A stretch of 64,000 nucleotides of DNA from Nodosilinea sp. P-1105. Its GTDB lineage: Bacteria; Cyanobacteriota; Cyanobacteriia; Phormidesmidales; Phormidesmidaceae. The notes beneath the pieces are model-generated. The model did not search any database. It had not been told where the DNA came from and saw nothing but the letters and a program-made list of their open reading frames with translations. The stretch's first letter is position 1. Every line of letters begins with the position of its first letter. Location of the stretch: the NCBI RefSeq assembly GCF_012911975.1, contig NZ_SMDQ01000005.1:62001-126000 (forward strand), given 5' to 3'. The position numbers and the translations under genes were made by a program. Shown piece after piece: positions 1 to 8,088 of this stretch.

Positions 1-2
1 AT

Positions 3-77
3 TTCCACCCCCTGGCTGACTCCATTGACATGGATGATTCTGATTCAGAAGCGTTTTCTCAAACCCTGGCAGAATGA
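3..77 (+). CDS. C-terminal end of an unidentified protein (partial)
   Basis: The frame is open from the window edge to a TGA at 75-77 and ends in an acidic tail (residues DMDDSDSEAFSQ near the end). Only about 24 residues are visible, so the family cannot be recognised. It is kept because the tail looks protein-like and is followed by a plausible start for the next remnant. It could also be a chance open frame. Confidence 0.3.
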   Translation, partial: FHPLADSIDMDDSDSEAFSQTLAE

Positions 78-117
78 CAGGTAGGTGCCACAATTTTGGA
101 ACCAGACAGAGAAACCC

Positions 118-162
118 ATGGGAAAGCTTGAGGCAAAGATCGCCGTGGTGACAGGAGCCACT
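118..162 (+). pseudogene. N-terminal remnant of a short-chain dehydrogenase (SDR)
   Basis: An ATG at 118 begins MGKLEAKIAVVTGAT, which matches the first beta strand and start of the Rossmann TGxxxGxG loop of classical SDR oxidoreductases (NAD(P)-binding N-terminus). The similarity ends exactly there: the following bases are the 3' end of the opposite-strand transporter gene, whose stop codon starts 5 bp later. No downstream SDR sequence exists in any frame. This looks like a gene cut by a rearrangement or deletion, leaving about 15 codons. The short length means chance resemblance cannot be fully excluded. Confidence 0.5.
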
Positions 163-166
163 CAAC

Positions 167-1135
167 TTAGCGATCGCCCTTCACGTAGGGAATCCCTAGG
201 GCAGTTGGCGTTTTGTCCCGTAGGCGACAGCTGGCCAGCACTATCAACGTCAGTCCGTAGGGCAGCATCAAAAAAAACTCATAGGGAATATCCTCCGAGC
301 CCAGGGCTTGCAGGCGAAATTGCAGCGCATCGGCAACCCCAAACAGCAAGGCTCCAGCCAGGGCAAGGGAGGGATGCCAGCGGGAAAAGTAGACCAGGGC
401 AATGGCGATCCACCCTCGCCCGGCGGTGATTCCCTCGATAAAAAGATTCAGCTGCACGACGGTCAGCACAGCCCCCCCCAAGCCCGCCAGTCCTGAGCCC
501 ACCAGGGTACAGAGATAGCGAATGCGGGTCACATCCATACCCGAGCTTTCCACTGCCGCAGGATGTTCCCCGGTGGCCCGCATCAGCAGCCCCCAATTCG
601 ATCGATATAGCAGCCAGCCGCAGAGAATCACCAGCAGCCCGCTCAGGTAAACCACAGGATTGTGGTTAAACAGCACCCTGCCCACAAAGGGGAGGTCGGC
701 TAAGCCAGGAATTGGCCAGGAGGAAATGCCGCTGACCCGAGCCTGGGTGAGAGCTGGAAAGGCTCTGTAAAAATAGGTGGACAGGCTTTGGCCCAGGAGC
801 ACCAGGGTAATACCAGCCACCACCTGATCCGTTCGGCAGGTAATGGCCAATACCGCCATCAGCAATCCCATCACCATGCCAGCTCCGGCCCCGGCGGCCA
901 GTCCTACCCAGGCCGCCAGGGTGGGGTCAAGATTGGCGGTTTCCAGGGTAACGGTGGTGGCAAATCCAGCCAGGGCACCCATCAGCATCACCCCCTCTAG
1001 CCCTAGGTTCATCACCCCAGACAGTTGGGTGATAATTTCCCCCAGCACCGCTAGCAGCACAGGCACCGCCAGACGGATACCAGCGGTGAGGATAGCGATT
1101 AGGAAGGGCAGGGTGAGGATTTGGTGCCAGGGCAT
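167..1135 (-). CDS. ABC transporter permease, BMP/nucleoside type (NupQ/YufQ-like)
   Basis: Inner-membrane permease of the BPD_transp_2 family, about 322 residues with roughly eight to ten hydrophobic segments. The N-terminal region with 'GEIITQLSGVMNLGLEGVML' is the family hallmark seen in nucleoside importers such as YufQ/NupQ. The frame opens further upstream to 1261, but that part is proline-rich and derives from an intergenic G-rich repeat; the ATG at 1135 immediately precedes the first hydrophobic stretch and is preferred. It follows the paired permease (1303-2343) and the ATPase (2333-3859) on the same strand, so the three form one transcription unit. The receptor is probably the BMP lipoprotein at 9436-10491. 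Substrate is inferred, not shown. Confidence 0.9.
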   Translation of the reverse strand: MPWHQILTLPFLIAILTAGIRLAVPVLLAVLGEIITQLSGVMNLGLEGVMLMGALAGFATTVTLETANLDPTLAAWVGLAAGAGAGMVMGLLMAVLAITCRTDQVVAGITLVLLGQSLSTYFYRAFPALTQARVSGISSWPIPGLADLPFVGRVLFNHNPVVYLSGLLVILCGWLLYRSNWGLLMRATGEHPAAVESSGMDVTRIRYLCTLVGSGLAGLGGAVLTVVQLNLFIEGITAGRGWIAIALVYFSRWHPSLALAGALLFGVADALQFRLQALGSEDIPYEFFLMLPYGLTLIVLASCRLRDKTPTALGIPYVKGDR

Positions 1136-1262
1136 GGGGAGTGGTGGGGGGATGGGGGGATGGGGGGGTGGGGGGAGTTTTGGATTTTGGATTTTGGATT
1201 CGTAGGGTGCATTAGCGGTTTGGGTCTGGGTATTGGCGGTCAACCTGGGGCCGCAATGCACC
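1136..1262. repeat. G-rich low-complexity spacer with a TTTTGGA tandem and a short inverted repeat
   Basis: The spacer between the two permease genes starts with runs of TGGGGGGA-like sequence (1136-1180), followed by about three tandem TTTTGGA units (1178-1200). It then has an inverted repeat with perfect arms GGTGCATT (1206-1213) and AATGCACC (1255-1262). Such GTAGGGTGC-type elements are common mobile or interspersed repeats in cyanobacterial intergenic DNA. It extends the permease reading frame artificially upstream. Confidence 0.6.
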
Positions 1263-1302
1263 GGTCGGGTAAGGGGAATGGGAACATGGGCGAGAACGGG
1301 AA

Positions 1303-2343
1303 TTAGCGTTTGGCGATCGCGTTGCCAGCCAGGACCCCTAGGACGAGCAGAGCTTGCAGGACGCCAGCGACGGCGACGGGGACTTGCAGGGTGACATTCA
1401 GGGCTTGGGCGCCGACGACTAGGGCGGAAAAGAGGACGGCGGCAATCAGGGTGCCGATCGGGCTGAGCTGCCCTAGCAGGGCAACCAAAATGCCGGTGAA
1501 GCCATAGCCATCGGAAATATTAGGGCGCAGGCGGAGGTAGGTGTAGCTAATTTCGATCATCCCCGCTAGACCGGCAAGGGAACCGCTAATGAGCAGGGCG
1601 ATCAGCCTGTGGCGGTGGGGCCAAATGCCAACGCTGCGGGCGACGGTGGGGCCGTTGCCAACGGCCCGGAGGCGAAACCCCAACGGCGTGCGCCATAGCA
1701 GTAAATAGGTCAAAGGAACCAGCAGCAGGGCCAGCAGAACCCCAATGTGCAGGCGGGTGCCGAATAGGCGAGGCAGTTGGGCGGTGGCGGCAAAGCGGGC
1801 GGTTTCGGGCAAAAAGCCGTTGGGGTCCCGCAGGGGAACTCGGGCCACATACTGCACCAGCAAAATGCCGATGTAGTTGAGCATCAAGGTGCCAATAATC
1901 AAGTTGACTCCCCGCTTGAGTTGCAGCAGGCCAGCGATCAGACTCCACAGTAACCCGCCCCCTAATCCGGCCAGCACCATAGCGAGCATCATGATCGGGG
2001 CTGGGAGGTCGGGCTGCACCAGGGCGACGGTACCGGCGAGCAGAGCACCGATGTGGTACTGCCCTTCTGCGCCGATATTCCAAACCCGGGCTTGAAAGGC
2101 GATGGTCAACCCCAGGGCGATAATTAAGATCGGTGTGGCCTTGAGCAGGGTTTCGGTGATCTGACGGGAACCGCCGAACGCACCAGCCATGAAGGTCTGA
2201 TAGGCCTCTAGGGGGTTCACACCGCTGAGGGCAATGACGATGCTGCTAAGGAATAGGGCGATTAAGACCCCTAAGGCCGGGGCCAAGGCCTTGAGCCGGG
2301 GGCTGAGGGAAGTGGGGGCCAAGGGGGATGGATCAGCGGTCAT
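1303..2343 (-). CDS. ABC transporter permease, BMP/nucleoside type (NupP/YufP-like)
   Basis: Second membrane subunit of the importer, 346 residues, BPD_transp_2 family. The first hydrophobic helix follows a short Pro/Ser-rich cytoplasmic leader, and the segment 'FQARVWNIGAEGQYHIGALL' is the conserved signature of YufP/NupP permeases. The ATG at 2341-2343 overlaps the 3' end of the ATPase gene by 11 bp, a sign of translational coupling. With the downstream permease it forms the heterodimeric channel expected for this transporter class. Confidence 0.92.
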   Translation of the reverse strand: MTADPSPLAPTSLSPRLKALAPALGVLIALFLSSIVIALSGVNPLEAYQTFMAGAFGGSRQITETLLKATPILIIALGLTIAFQARVWNIGAEGQYHIGALLAGTVALVQPDLPAPIMMLAMVLAGLGGGLLWSLIAGLLQLKRGVNLIIGTLMLNYIGILLVQYVARVPLRDPNGFLPETARFAATAQLPRLFGTRLHIGVLLALLLVPLTYLLLWRTPLGFRLRAVGNGPTVARSVGIWPHRHRLIALLISGSLAGLAGMIEISYTYLRLRPNISDGYGFTGILVALLGQLSPIGTLIAAVLFSALVVGAQALNVTLQVPVAVAGVLQALLVLGVLAGNAIAKR

Positions 2344-3859
2344 GGGCCATGGGGATAGACAAGGTTTCAGGGGGGTGCTTGCCCGCCATCATCAGTCCTA
2401 GGTGATTGACATTGGCGGTGGCCGCGTTGGCCCAGCCAACGATCTGGCCTTCGTAAAGCACGGCAATGCGATCGCACAAGCGCAAAATTTCATCGAGCTC
2501 AGTGGAAATCAGCAGAATTGCGGCTCCGGCATCGCGCTGGGCCATCAACTGAGCGTGAACATAGTCAATGGCCCCCACATCTAGGCCTCGGGTGGGCTGG
2601 GCCGCCAGAATCACCTGGGGTTGGCGAGAAAGTTCTCGGGCAATCACGACCTTCTGGGCATTCCCCCCTGACAGCTGGCGGCTCGGGGTCTGCACCGAGG
2701 GAGTCCGCACCAGGTAGTCGTTGACCAGGGTCATGGCCTGTTGGGCCATCACCTTGGGGCGCAGCATCCCCCGTCGCTGAAACGGCGGATACCGATAATC
2801 GCGCAATAGCAGATTTTCGGTGACAGAAAACGCCCCAATCAGCCCCATGGTGTAGCGATCGGAGGGAATGTGGGCCAGGGTGCCCTGGCTGTGAATCGTA
2901 CCCTGGTTCGGGGGGCGTAGTCCGACGATCACCTCCTCTAGCTCTCGCTGACCGTTGCCATCGACCCCGGCAATGCCGACAATTTCCCCACTGTGGACGG
3001 TCAGGGAAATGGCGTCTAGGGCCGGACGCTGGTGGTGGCCCTGGACGGAAACCGCCTCTAAGCGCAATCTGGGTTCAGGGCGATCGCGGCTAGCTCGCTC
3101 AGGACGGGTGAAGTCCACCTCTCGCCCTACCATCATTTCGGCTAGGCGGTGGGTGTCACAGTCGGCGGCGGCCACGGTACCCATGGTCTGGCCATCTCGC
3201 AGCACAGTGATCCGATCGCAGACCGCCAACACCTCATTCAACTTGTGGCTGATAAAAATGATCGAGGTCCCCTGGGCCGCCAACTGTTGCAGCGTGGCGA
3301 TTAACCCCTGGGTCTCCTGGGGGGTGAGTACAGCCGTGGGCTCATCGAGAATTAACACTCGGGCCTGGCGATAGAGGGCTTTGAGAATTTCCACCCGCTG
3401 CTGCTGCCCCACAGACAGCTGCCACACCGGCATGGCTGGGTCTAGATCTAACCCGTAGCGACTGGCCAATTGCCGCAGTCGCTGGTGCAGCCGTTTAGGA
3501 TTATCCCGCCACAGCTGTTTACGTTCCCCCAGCACCAGATTCTCGGCCACGGTAAAGCGTTCCACCAACTGGAAGTGCTGGTGCACCATGCCAATCCCCG
3601 CCGCGATCGCATCGGCCGGACGATGAAACTGCACCGGTCGCCCTTGCAGCTGAATCTGCCCCTGATCAGGCCGGTACAGGCCACAGAGAATATTCATCAG
3701 GGTGGTTTTGCCAGCCCCATTTTCCCCCAGCAGGCCGTGGATTTCACCGCCCTGGACGGCAAAGTTGACCCCCTGGTTGGCGACTACCCCCGGGAATCGC
3801 TTGGTGATGTCGATCATGGCGATCGCAGTAGTCGCAGGTGAAACGGGTGGGTCAGACAT
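2333..3859 (-). CDS. ABC transporter ATP-binding protein, BMP/nucleoside type (NupO/YufO-like)
   Basis: About 508 residues containing two fused ABC ATPase cassettes, as in sugar/nucleoside importers. The first cassette carries Walker A 'GENGAGKTT', signature 'LSVGQQQRVEILKAL' and Walker B 'VLILDEPTAVLTP'. The second is degenerate in Walker A ('GVDGNGQRE') but retains the signature 'LSGGNAQKVVIARELS' and 'AAQPTRGLDVGA', the usual asymmetry of this family. The frame is open to 4033, but the upstream part encodes an unrelated Trp-rich peptide; ATG 3859 (MSDPPV...) is the likely start. It is first in the operon with both permeases. Confidence 0.93.
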   Translation of the reverse strand: MSDPPVSPATTAIAMIDITKRFPGVVANQGVNFAVQGGEIHGLLGENGAGKTTLMNILCGLYRPDQGQIQLQGRPVQFHRPADAIAAGIGMVHQHFQLVERFTVAENLVLGERKQLWRDNPKRLHQRLRQLASRYGLDLDPAMPVWQLSVGQQQRVEILKALYRQARVLILDEPTAVLTPQETQGLIATLQQLAAQGTSIIFISHKLNEVLAVCDRITVLRDGQTMGTVAAADCDTHRLAEMMVGREVDFTRPERASRDRPEPRLRLEAVSVQGHHQRPALDAISLTVHSGEIVGIAGVDGNGQRELEEVIVGLRPPNQGTIHSQGTLAHIPSDRYTMGLIGAFSVTENLLLRDYRYPPFQRRGMLRPKVMAQQAMTLVNDYLVRTPSVQTPSRQLSGGNAQKVVIARELSRQPQVILAAQPTRGLDVGAIDYVHAQLMAQRDAGAAILLISTELDEILRLCDRIAVLYEGQIVGWANAATANVNHLGLMMAGKHPPETLSIPMAHDR

Positions 3860-4183
3860 CGCTAGAGACAAAAGGCTTGGAGAATACCATAGCAGCCACC
3901 AGCAGAAATAGGCCCAGGCCAAGCCAGAATAGGGCAAAGGCCCTAAATTTTTCACTTTCTTTGCCCCCAGGCTGCTTGCAAAACTCGAGCTGCAAGATCC
4001 ACAGGGGCGGCGGTGATCACCACCATAAGTCAATGGTCAAAATTGTGCAGCAGGGTGACCGAGTCCTCCTACCCTGGGTCTGCCTGTGGGGGGTTTTGAC
4101 CCCCATCATCCATCAACCAACCCTCTACAAACTGCTGGCCAGGGCAGGCTCTGGCAACGAACTCAACAGTTTTTTCAGGTGCT
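3860..4183. other. Intergenic stretch without a recognised gene
   Basis: This lies upstream of the BMP-type ATPase gene and downstream of the OsmC-like remnant on the same strand. It must hold the transporter promoter, but I cannot point to a convincing -10/-35 pair. The region 4125-4260 carries the out-of-frame continuation described with the OsmC-like remnant. Confidence 0.4.
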
Positions 4184-4516
4184 TCAGGGCCGGGGTGACA
4201 ATGGCGATGAAGTACGCCTCCCGCAGCTTTCGATCTGGGGCGCTGCCATGGACGTAGGCGCAACCGCCAGGCAAGACCCAAACGCCCCCAGCACAATTTC
4301 CGAGGGGTTAGGGGCGGTGTTGCCCCCCAGTAACCCAGGGGGCTCGTCAATCACAAAAGGCGAGAGATCGCGGGCAAAATTGAGGCTGCGAAATTTGCCT
4401 TCGCAAACGGTTTTGACCGTCAAGGTCTTATCAGCCGAGTTAGCCCGGTTCTTTTCCCCCAGATCTTTCAATCCGTCAGTGGGAATGGGTGTCAAGGAGG
4501 TTGTTACGTTTGCCAT
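4184..4516 (-). pseudogene. OsmC-family protein, disrupted after its N-terminal half
   Basis: The first 85 codons read as a typical OsmC-superfamily N-terminus: residues around 'TVKTVCEGKFRSLNF', then 'DEPPGLLGGNTAPNPSE' and the helix 'LGAFGSCLAV' carrying the Cys-containing motif of peroxidase-type OsmC proteins. Immediately after, similarity stops. The same frame continues for 25 implausible residues. Another frame gives an alanine/leucine-rich tail (through 4125) that does not resemble the OsmC C-terminus with its second catalytic Cys. The usual length is about 140-180 residues, so this is probably a broken gene. It lies head-to-head with the nitrilase remnant. Confidence 0.6.
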
Positions 4517-4625
4517 GATCTCACCAAATAGAAAAGTCTATCTAAATCAAGATTAGGCAAACTGAACCGTAAAAGCTGTATGTAGAGATACAGAACTAGG
4601 CCCTTGCCCCAGGCACCATAAATTT

Positions 4626-4886
4626 CTTCAGGGAGGTTGCTTTACCGCTATTATTAACCCGCAAGGGGAAATCATTGGCGATCCCATTACGGCAGGAGAA
4701 GGGATGGCGATCGCGGATTTAGACTTCTCGATGATTTTCAAGCGCAAGCGGATGATGGATGTCGTAGGCCACTATGCTCGGCCCGACCTGCTCCAACTCC
4801 AGGTCAACCAACAGGCGTGGAGCGTTATGCAGCCCATGGCCCGCCCAGTCCCCGATGCCACTGCGCCTGCCCCCCCCCCACACTAG
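4626..4886 (+). pseudogene. C-terminal remnant of a Nit1-type nitrilase
   Basis: The frame reads LQGGCFTAIINPQGEIIGDP, then 'ITAGEGMAIADLDF' and 'RKRMMDVVGHYARPDLL', the characteristic C-terminal third of aliphatic nitrilases, ending with a Pro/Ala-rich tail and TAG at 4884-4886. The N-terminal part with the catalytic Glu, Lys and Cys is absent: upstream sequence within 100 bp holds no nitrilase-like codons and no start in context. It precedes a broken radical-SAM gene exactly as in intact cyanobacterial Nit1 clusters (nitrilase followed by MSMEG_0568-type radical SAM). A decayed gene is the best reading. Confidence 0.8.
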
Positions 4887-5005
4887 ACGACCCCGATCCG
4901 CTGCCGGAAACCGTCCCCTCGGAGTCCTAGGCGTGCGGCAGGCGTGGCCATCCCTGAGCCTTTTGGCCGCTTGATGTTATGCTCGCTCAACCACCTCTCT
5001 CCACC

Positions 5006-5334
5006 ATGGAACACCAACGGTTAATTACGGAACTGCAAACCCGGGGCTTACACCTGGGAGAGGCTACCCCCGGGGTGGCTGGGCGCCAGGGAGGGGCTTG
5101 GTAGCCACCAGCGATCGCCTGATTCAACTGGGGGTATATCCCTTTGTGGTGCCCTTTGTGCCCATCACCGACACCCCCCTAGCCCAACATCCGGCCCCCA
5201 GCACTGAGTTTATGTTTGCCCTCTATCAGCAGGTGAGTGACTTACTGCAGGCTGCAGGTATGACCTCAGAGCGGATTAGAGCGGGCTGTGCCAAATGTGG
5301 GGCTTGCTCAGCCCTGTCTACTTTTGAGCGTTAG
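5006..5334 (+). pseudogene. MSMEG_0568-type radical SAM gene with large internal deletion
   Basis: ATG 5006 starts MEHQRLITELQTRGLHLGEA followed by 'GVAGRQGGAW', matching the N-terminus of the MSMEG_0568 family radical SAM proteins of nitrilase clusters, then hits TAG at 5102-5104. In a different frame from 5098 the sequence resumes as 'VATSDRLIQLGVYPFVVPF' and ends 'AGCAKCGACSALSTFER', the family's C-terminal Cys motif. About 110 codons remain of a protein normally near 370 residues; the central radical SAM barrel with its CxxxCxxC cluster is missing. An internal deletion joined the two ends out of frame, so no functional product is expected. Confidence 0.82.
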
Positions 5335-5416
5335 AATCCGGTCAATGCCCCAGGTTTTGAGGTGTTGTTCCGGTTTACACTCAGTTCAAGCTCAGTAGCC
5401 CCGTTAAAAATTAGAG

Positions 5417-5452
5417 TTTTATTTGTGGGCAACTTTTTATTTGTGGGCAACT
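5417..5452 (+). promoter_or_regulatory. Exact tandem 18-bp duplication upstream of tetR
   Basis: The unit TTTTATTTGTGGGCAACT occurs twice without a gap (5417-5434 and 5435-5452). It ends 22 bp before a consensus -10 hexamer and therefore overlaps or lies just upstream of the -35 position of the tetR promoter. A repeated operator for autoregulation is one reading; a recent slippage duplication is another. Confidence 0.5.
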
Positions 5453-5474
5453 ATAGATCTCGAACTAGACTTGG

Positions 5475-5480
5475 TATAAT
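5475..5480 (+). promoter_or_regulatory. -10 box (TATAAT) of the tetR gene
   Basis: A perfect TATAAT hexamer about 85 bp before the tetR start. No good -35 hexamer lies 17 bp upstream, which fits a regulated or activator-assisted promoter. Confidence 0.45.
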
Positions 5481-5564
5481 CCCGCGTTGGTAGCATCAGG
5501 GGCTGTATCCAGCGGCCTGCTAGGGTAATTTTCTAAACAAAACCGACATCGTATCGGGTTGACT

Positions 5565-6173
5565 ATGGTAAACCTCAAACGCACCCGTGAAGACATCCTG
5601 GAATCGGTGATTGATACGGTTCATCGCCATGGGCTGACCGCTACCGGACTGAGCAAGTTATTTCACCTGAGTGGTGCTTCCTCGGGCAGCTTTTACAACT
5701 ATTTTTCCTCTAAACAAGAGCTGGGCCATGCCCTGATTGATTTTGAATGGGAAAAGCTGAAGACGAATGTCCTAGAGCCATCACAGGAGCACTACGAGTC
5801 GCCCATTGATCAGCTGTTTTGGATTCTCGACGTACTGGAGCAAAAGCAACACAAAGAACCCTTCTGTGGCGGTTGCCTACTGGGTAATTTAATTGTTGAT
5901 TTAGTAGAGCAGGATCCTAGCTTTCGGCAGCATCTGGCTCAGGTGTTTAGTCAGTGGGAAGGGGCGATCGCCGATCGATTGAAACAGGGTCAAGCACAGC
6001 TCACCGCTGATACTAATCCAGACATTCTGGCTGGGCAAATTATGACCGTGCTCGAAGGCGCTATGCTGATGGGCAAACTGCACCAGGATACGGCTCGCTT
6101 GCACCAGGGCTTTGATGTGGCGCGACGGCTAGTTACTCTGGCACTCCAGGAGCCCCCGACCGAACGGCGTTAG
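5565..6173 (+). CDS. TetR/AcrR-family transcriptional regulator
   Basis: 202 residues. The first 55 form the TetR DNA-binding domain, with the recognition-helix region 'LSGASSGSFYNYFSSKQEL'. The rest is the helical ligand/dimer domain (Cys-rich stretch 'EPFCGGCLLGNLI' at about residue 105, typical of the TetR_C group that includes YxaF/LmrA-like regulators). ATG 5565 is preferred over the in-frame TTG six bases upstream. The gene stands alone between nitrilase-cluster debris and a PD-(D/E)XK-like gene. Targets are unknown; the tandem 18-bp repeat in front of it could be its own operator. Confidence 0.88.
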   Translation: MVNLKRTREDILESVIDTVHRHGLTATGLSKLFHLSGASSGSFYNYFSSKQELGHALIDFEWEKLKTNVLEPSQEHYESPIDQLFWILDVLEQKQHKEPFCGGCLLGNLIVDLVEQDPSFRQHLAQVFSQWEGAIADRLKQGQAQLTADTNPDILAGQIMTVLEGAMLMGKLHQDTARLHQGFDVARRLVTLALQEPPTERR

Positions 6174-6310
6174 TTGCTGGAAGCAGGAAAAACCATAATT
6201 TGGACACTGTAGCCTGTAGCCAACTCCGTAAAACACCCAAGGTTTCCCTGGCATTGGAGCCAAGGGTATCCAGTAGAATTAAGGTGTTGAAGACTACACC
6301 GACAGTACCC

Positions 6311-6958
6311 ATGGCCACCACAGCAGACGATGTATGGCGATTGCTGGCAGAACTGGTCGAAGCCCAAAAAGAAACGACTCGCCAGTTCCAAGAAACTGAC
6401 CGCAAGTTCCAGGAAACTGACCGCAAGTTCCAGGAAATGCGCCAGTCCATGGCGCTCAGTCATCAAGAAACGGAGCGCATTGTTCAAGAAACGCGCCAGG
6501 ATATGGAGCGGGCCAATCGCCAAGTGAATCAACAGTTGGGTGCCTTGGGCGGGAAGTGGGGACTGTTTGTGGAAAACCTGGTAGCCCCAGCCTGTAAGAC
6601 CCTATTTCTGGATCGGGGTATTCCTGTGCATCAGGTCAGCCAGCGGGTGCAAAAGATCCGCGATGGCGACACCTTGGAAATTGACGTGCTGGTGCAGAAC
6701 CAGGACCATGTCTTGGCGGTGGAGGTGAAAAGTACCCTGAGCGTTGAGGATGTCAAGGAGTTTGTAGCGGACTTGCAACAGTTTCACCACTTTTTCCCGG
6801 AACATGCTGAGCGACAACTCTATGGTGCGGTGGCCGGAATCGCTTTTGACCAGGGGGCCGATCGCTATGCCTATCGTCAGGGGTTGTTCGTCTTAGCCCA
6901 ATCCGGGGAGACCATGGTTATCCTCAACGATGCCGATTTTGAACCGAGGGCTTGGTAG
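6311..6958 (+). CDS. Coiled-coil plus PD-(D/E)XK-like protein (DUF3782-type)
   Basis: 215 residues. Residues 15-75 form an amphipathic coiled coil containing a near-exact heptad duplication ('QETDRKF' twice). The C-terminal 130 residues resemble the restriction-endonuclease-like fold: 'TLEIDVLVQN' (D125) and 'LAVEVKST' (E138-V-K140) provide the D...ExK core. Such proteins (DUF3782 and relatives) occur in many copies in cyanobacterial genomes without known function. The frame is open from 6200, but ATG 6311 follows no coding-like sequence and starts the conserved part. A nuclease or nucleic-acid-binding role is only suggested by the fold. Confidence 0.8.
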   Translation: MATTADDVWRLLAELVEAQKETTRQFQETDRKFQETDRKFQEMRQSMALSHQETERIVQETRQDMERANRQVNQQLGALGGKWGLFVENLVAPACKTLFLDRGIPVHQVSQRVQKIRDGDTLEIDVLVQNQDHVLAVEVKSTLSVEDVKEFVADLQQFHHFFPEHAERQLYGAVAGIAFDQGADRYAYRQGLFVLAQSGETMVILNDADFEPRAW

Positions 6959-6960
6959 GG

Positions 6961-8088
6961 TCAAAGGGACTGGTAAGCCGCTAGGTGCTGCCGGGCCGAG
7001 GTTTGCCAGGTGTATTGAGACAATAGGGTTTGGCTATGTTGCACTAGGGCCTGGGCCTGGGTCGGTTGGGCGGCGGCAACCATGGCCTGGGCTAGGGCCG
7101 GGACTGACTGGGGTGGCACCAGCAGGGCTTGGTCTGGGGCCAAGAACTCGGTGAAGGGAGGCTCGTTAGCGGTAACCACAGGCAGACCAGCGGCGATCGC
7201 CTCTAGCACCACCAGCCCCCAGCCTTCCTTGACAGAAGGAAAGCAAAACACATCGGCACTGCGGTATAGCCCTGGCAATTCGGCATCGGGCACCACCCCC
7301 GGCAAGATCAAATCAGTACCCACGGCCAACCCCAGGCTGGCAAGCTGTTGGAAAAATTGGTCCCGGTAGGGTTGGTAGTCAAACAGGGTGGCCCCCCCAG
7401 CGATCACCAACTGGGCCTGGGGATATTGCGATCGCACCTGGGCAAATGCTGCCAGTAGGGCAATAGAGTTTTTCCGGGGTTCAATGCCCCCCACCGTTAG
7501 GTAAATGGGATGCCCCGTGAGGCCATAGGTGGCTCTGAGGCAGGCATCCTCTGCCTGGGGGTGGGGACTAAAGCGGTCTTGGTTCACCCCATTCACCACC
7601 CGCATTGCCGCCAGACTGTAGTCCTGGGCCAGGGCGCGCTGCCAGCGATCGCTCACACACAGACACAAATCCGCCTGGCGAATTGAGGTGTCCTGGCACT
7701 GGCGCAGGTAAGGACTGGCATAGTCTTCCACATGGTGTACGGTACGCACCACGTGGGGCACTATCCCTTGCTGCCGAAGCTGTACCAGGGCATTGGCCCC
7801 AATGCAGTCCTGGGCGTGGTAAACATCGTAGGTTTCTTTGACCTGCCCCAAAAAATCGACAAATTCCTGGATCCGCTGGCGAATCAGGTCATCGAGGGCT
7901 GCGGGGGGCGGGCCAGCGGGAATACCGTAAAACCCACAGGGAAGGGAGTAATTGCAGCCCTGGCCATCCTTGTCAAGGGCATAAATAGCCACGGCATGGC
8001 CCAACTGGTGCAGAGCGGTGGCCAATTCCCAGGTATGGACAACGCTGCCCCGGGGCTTGGTGGAGTAGGTGAGCAGGGCAATGTTCAT
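6961..8088 (-). CDS. MSMEG_0565-family glycosyltransferase of the nitrilase cluster (GT4 type)
   Basis: 375 residues. The N-terminus 'MNIALLTYSTKPRGSVVHTW' is the hallmark of the MSMEG_0565 glycosyltransferase family, which is found only with Nit1 nitrilase clusters. The GT4 C-terminal domain shows 'VGGIEPRKN' (donor-site loop) and 'VKEGWGLVVLEAIAAGLPVV' (the E-x7-E signature). ATG 8088 overlaps the upstream AIR-synthase-like gene in an ATGA arrangement (8085-8088), indicating translational coupling. The acceptor and donor sugar are unknown. Both retained cluster genes look intact even though the nitrilase and radical SAM genes nearby are broken. Confidence 0.88.
   Translation of the reverse strand: MNIALLTYSTKPRGSVVHTWELATALHQLGHAVAIYALDKDGQGCNYSLPCGFYGIPAGPPPAALDDLIRQRIQEFVDFLGQVKETYDVYHAQDCIGANALVQLRQQGIVPHVVRTVHHVEDYASPYLRQCQDTSIRQADLCLCVSDRWQRALAQDYSLAAMRVVNGVNQDRFSPHPQAEDACLRATYGLTGHPIYLTVGGIEPRKNSIALLAAFAQVRSQYPQAQLVIAGGATLFDYQPYRDQFFQQLASLGLAVGTDLILPGVVPDAELPGLYRSADVFCFPSVKEGWGLVVLEAIAAGLPVVTANEPPFTEFLAPDQALLVPPQSVPALAQAMVAAAQPTQAQALVQHSQTLLSQYTWQTSARQHLAAYQSL

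Noticed and set aside
1136-1261. Proline-rich N-terminus of the first permease
   Set aside because: It is a translation of G-rich and TTTTGGA repeats; the conserved start is at 1135.
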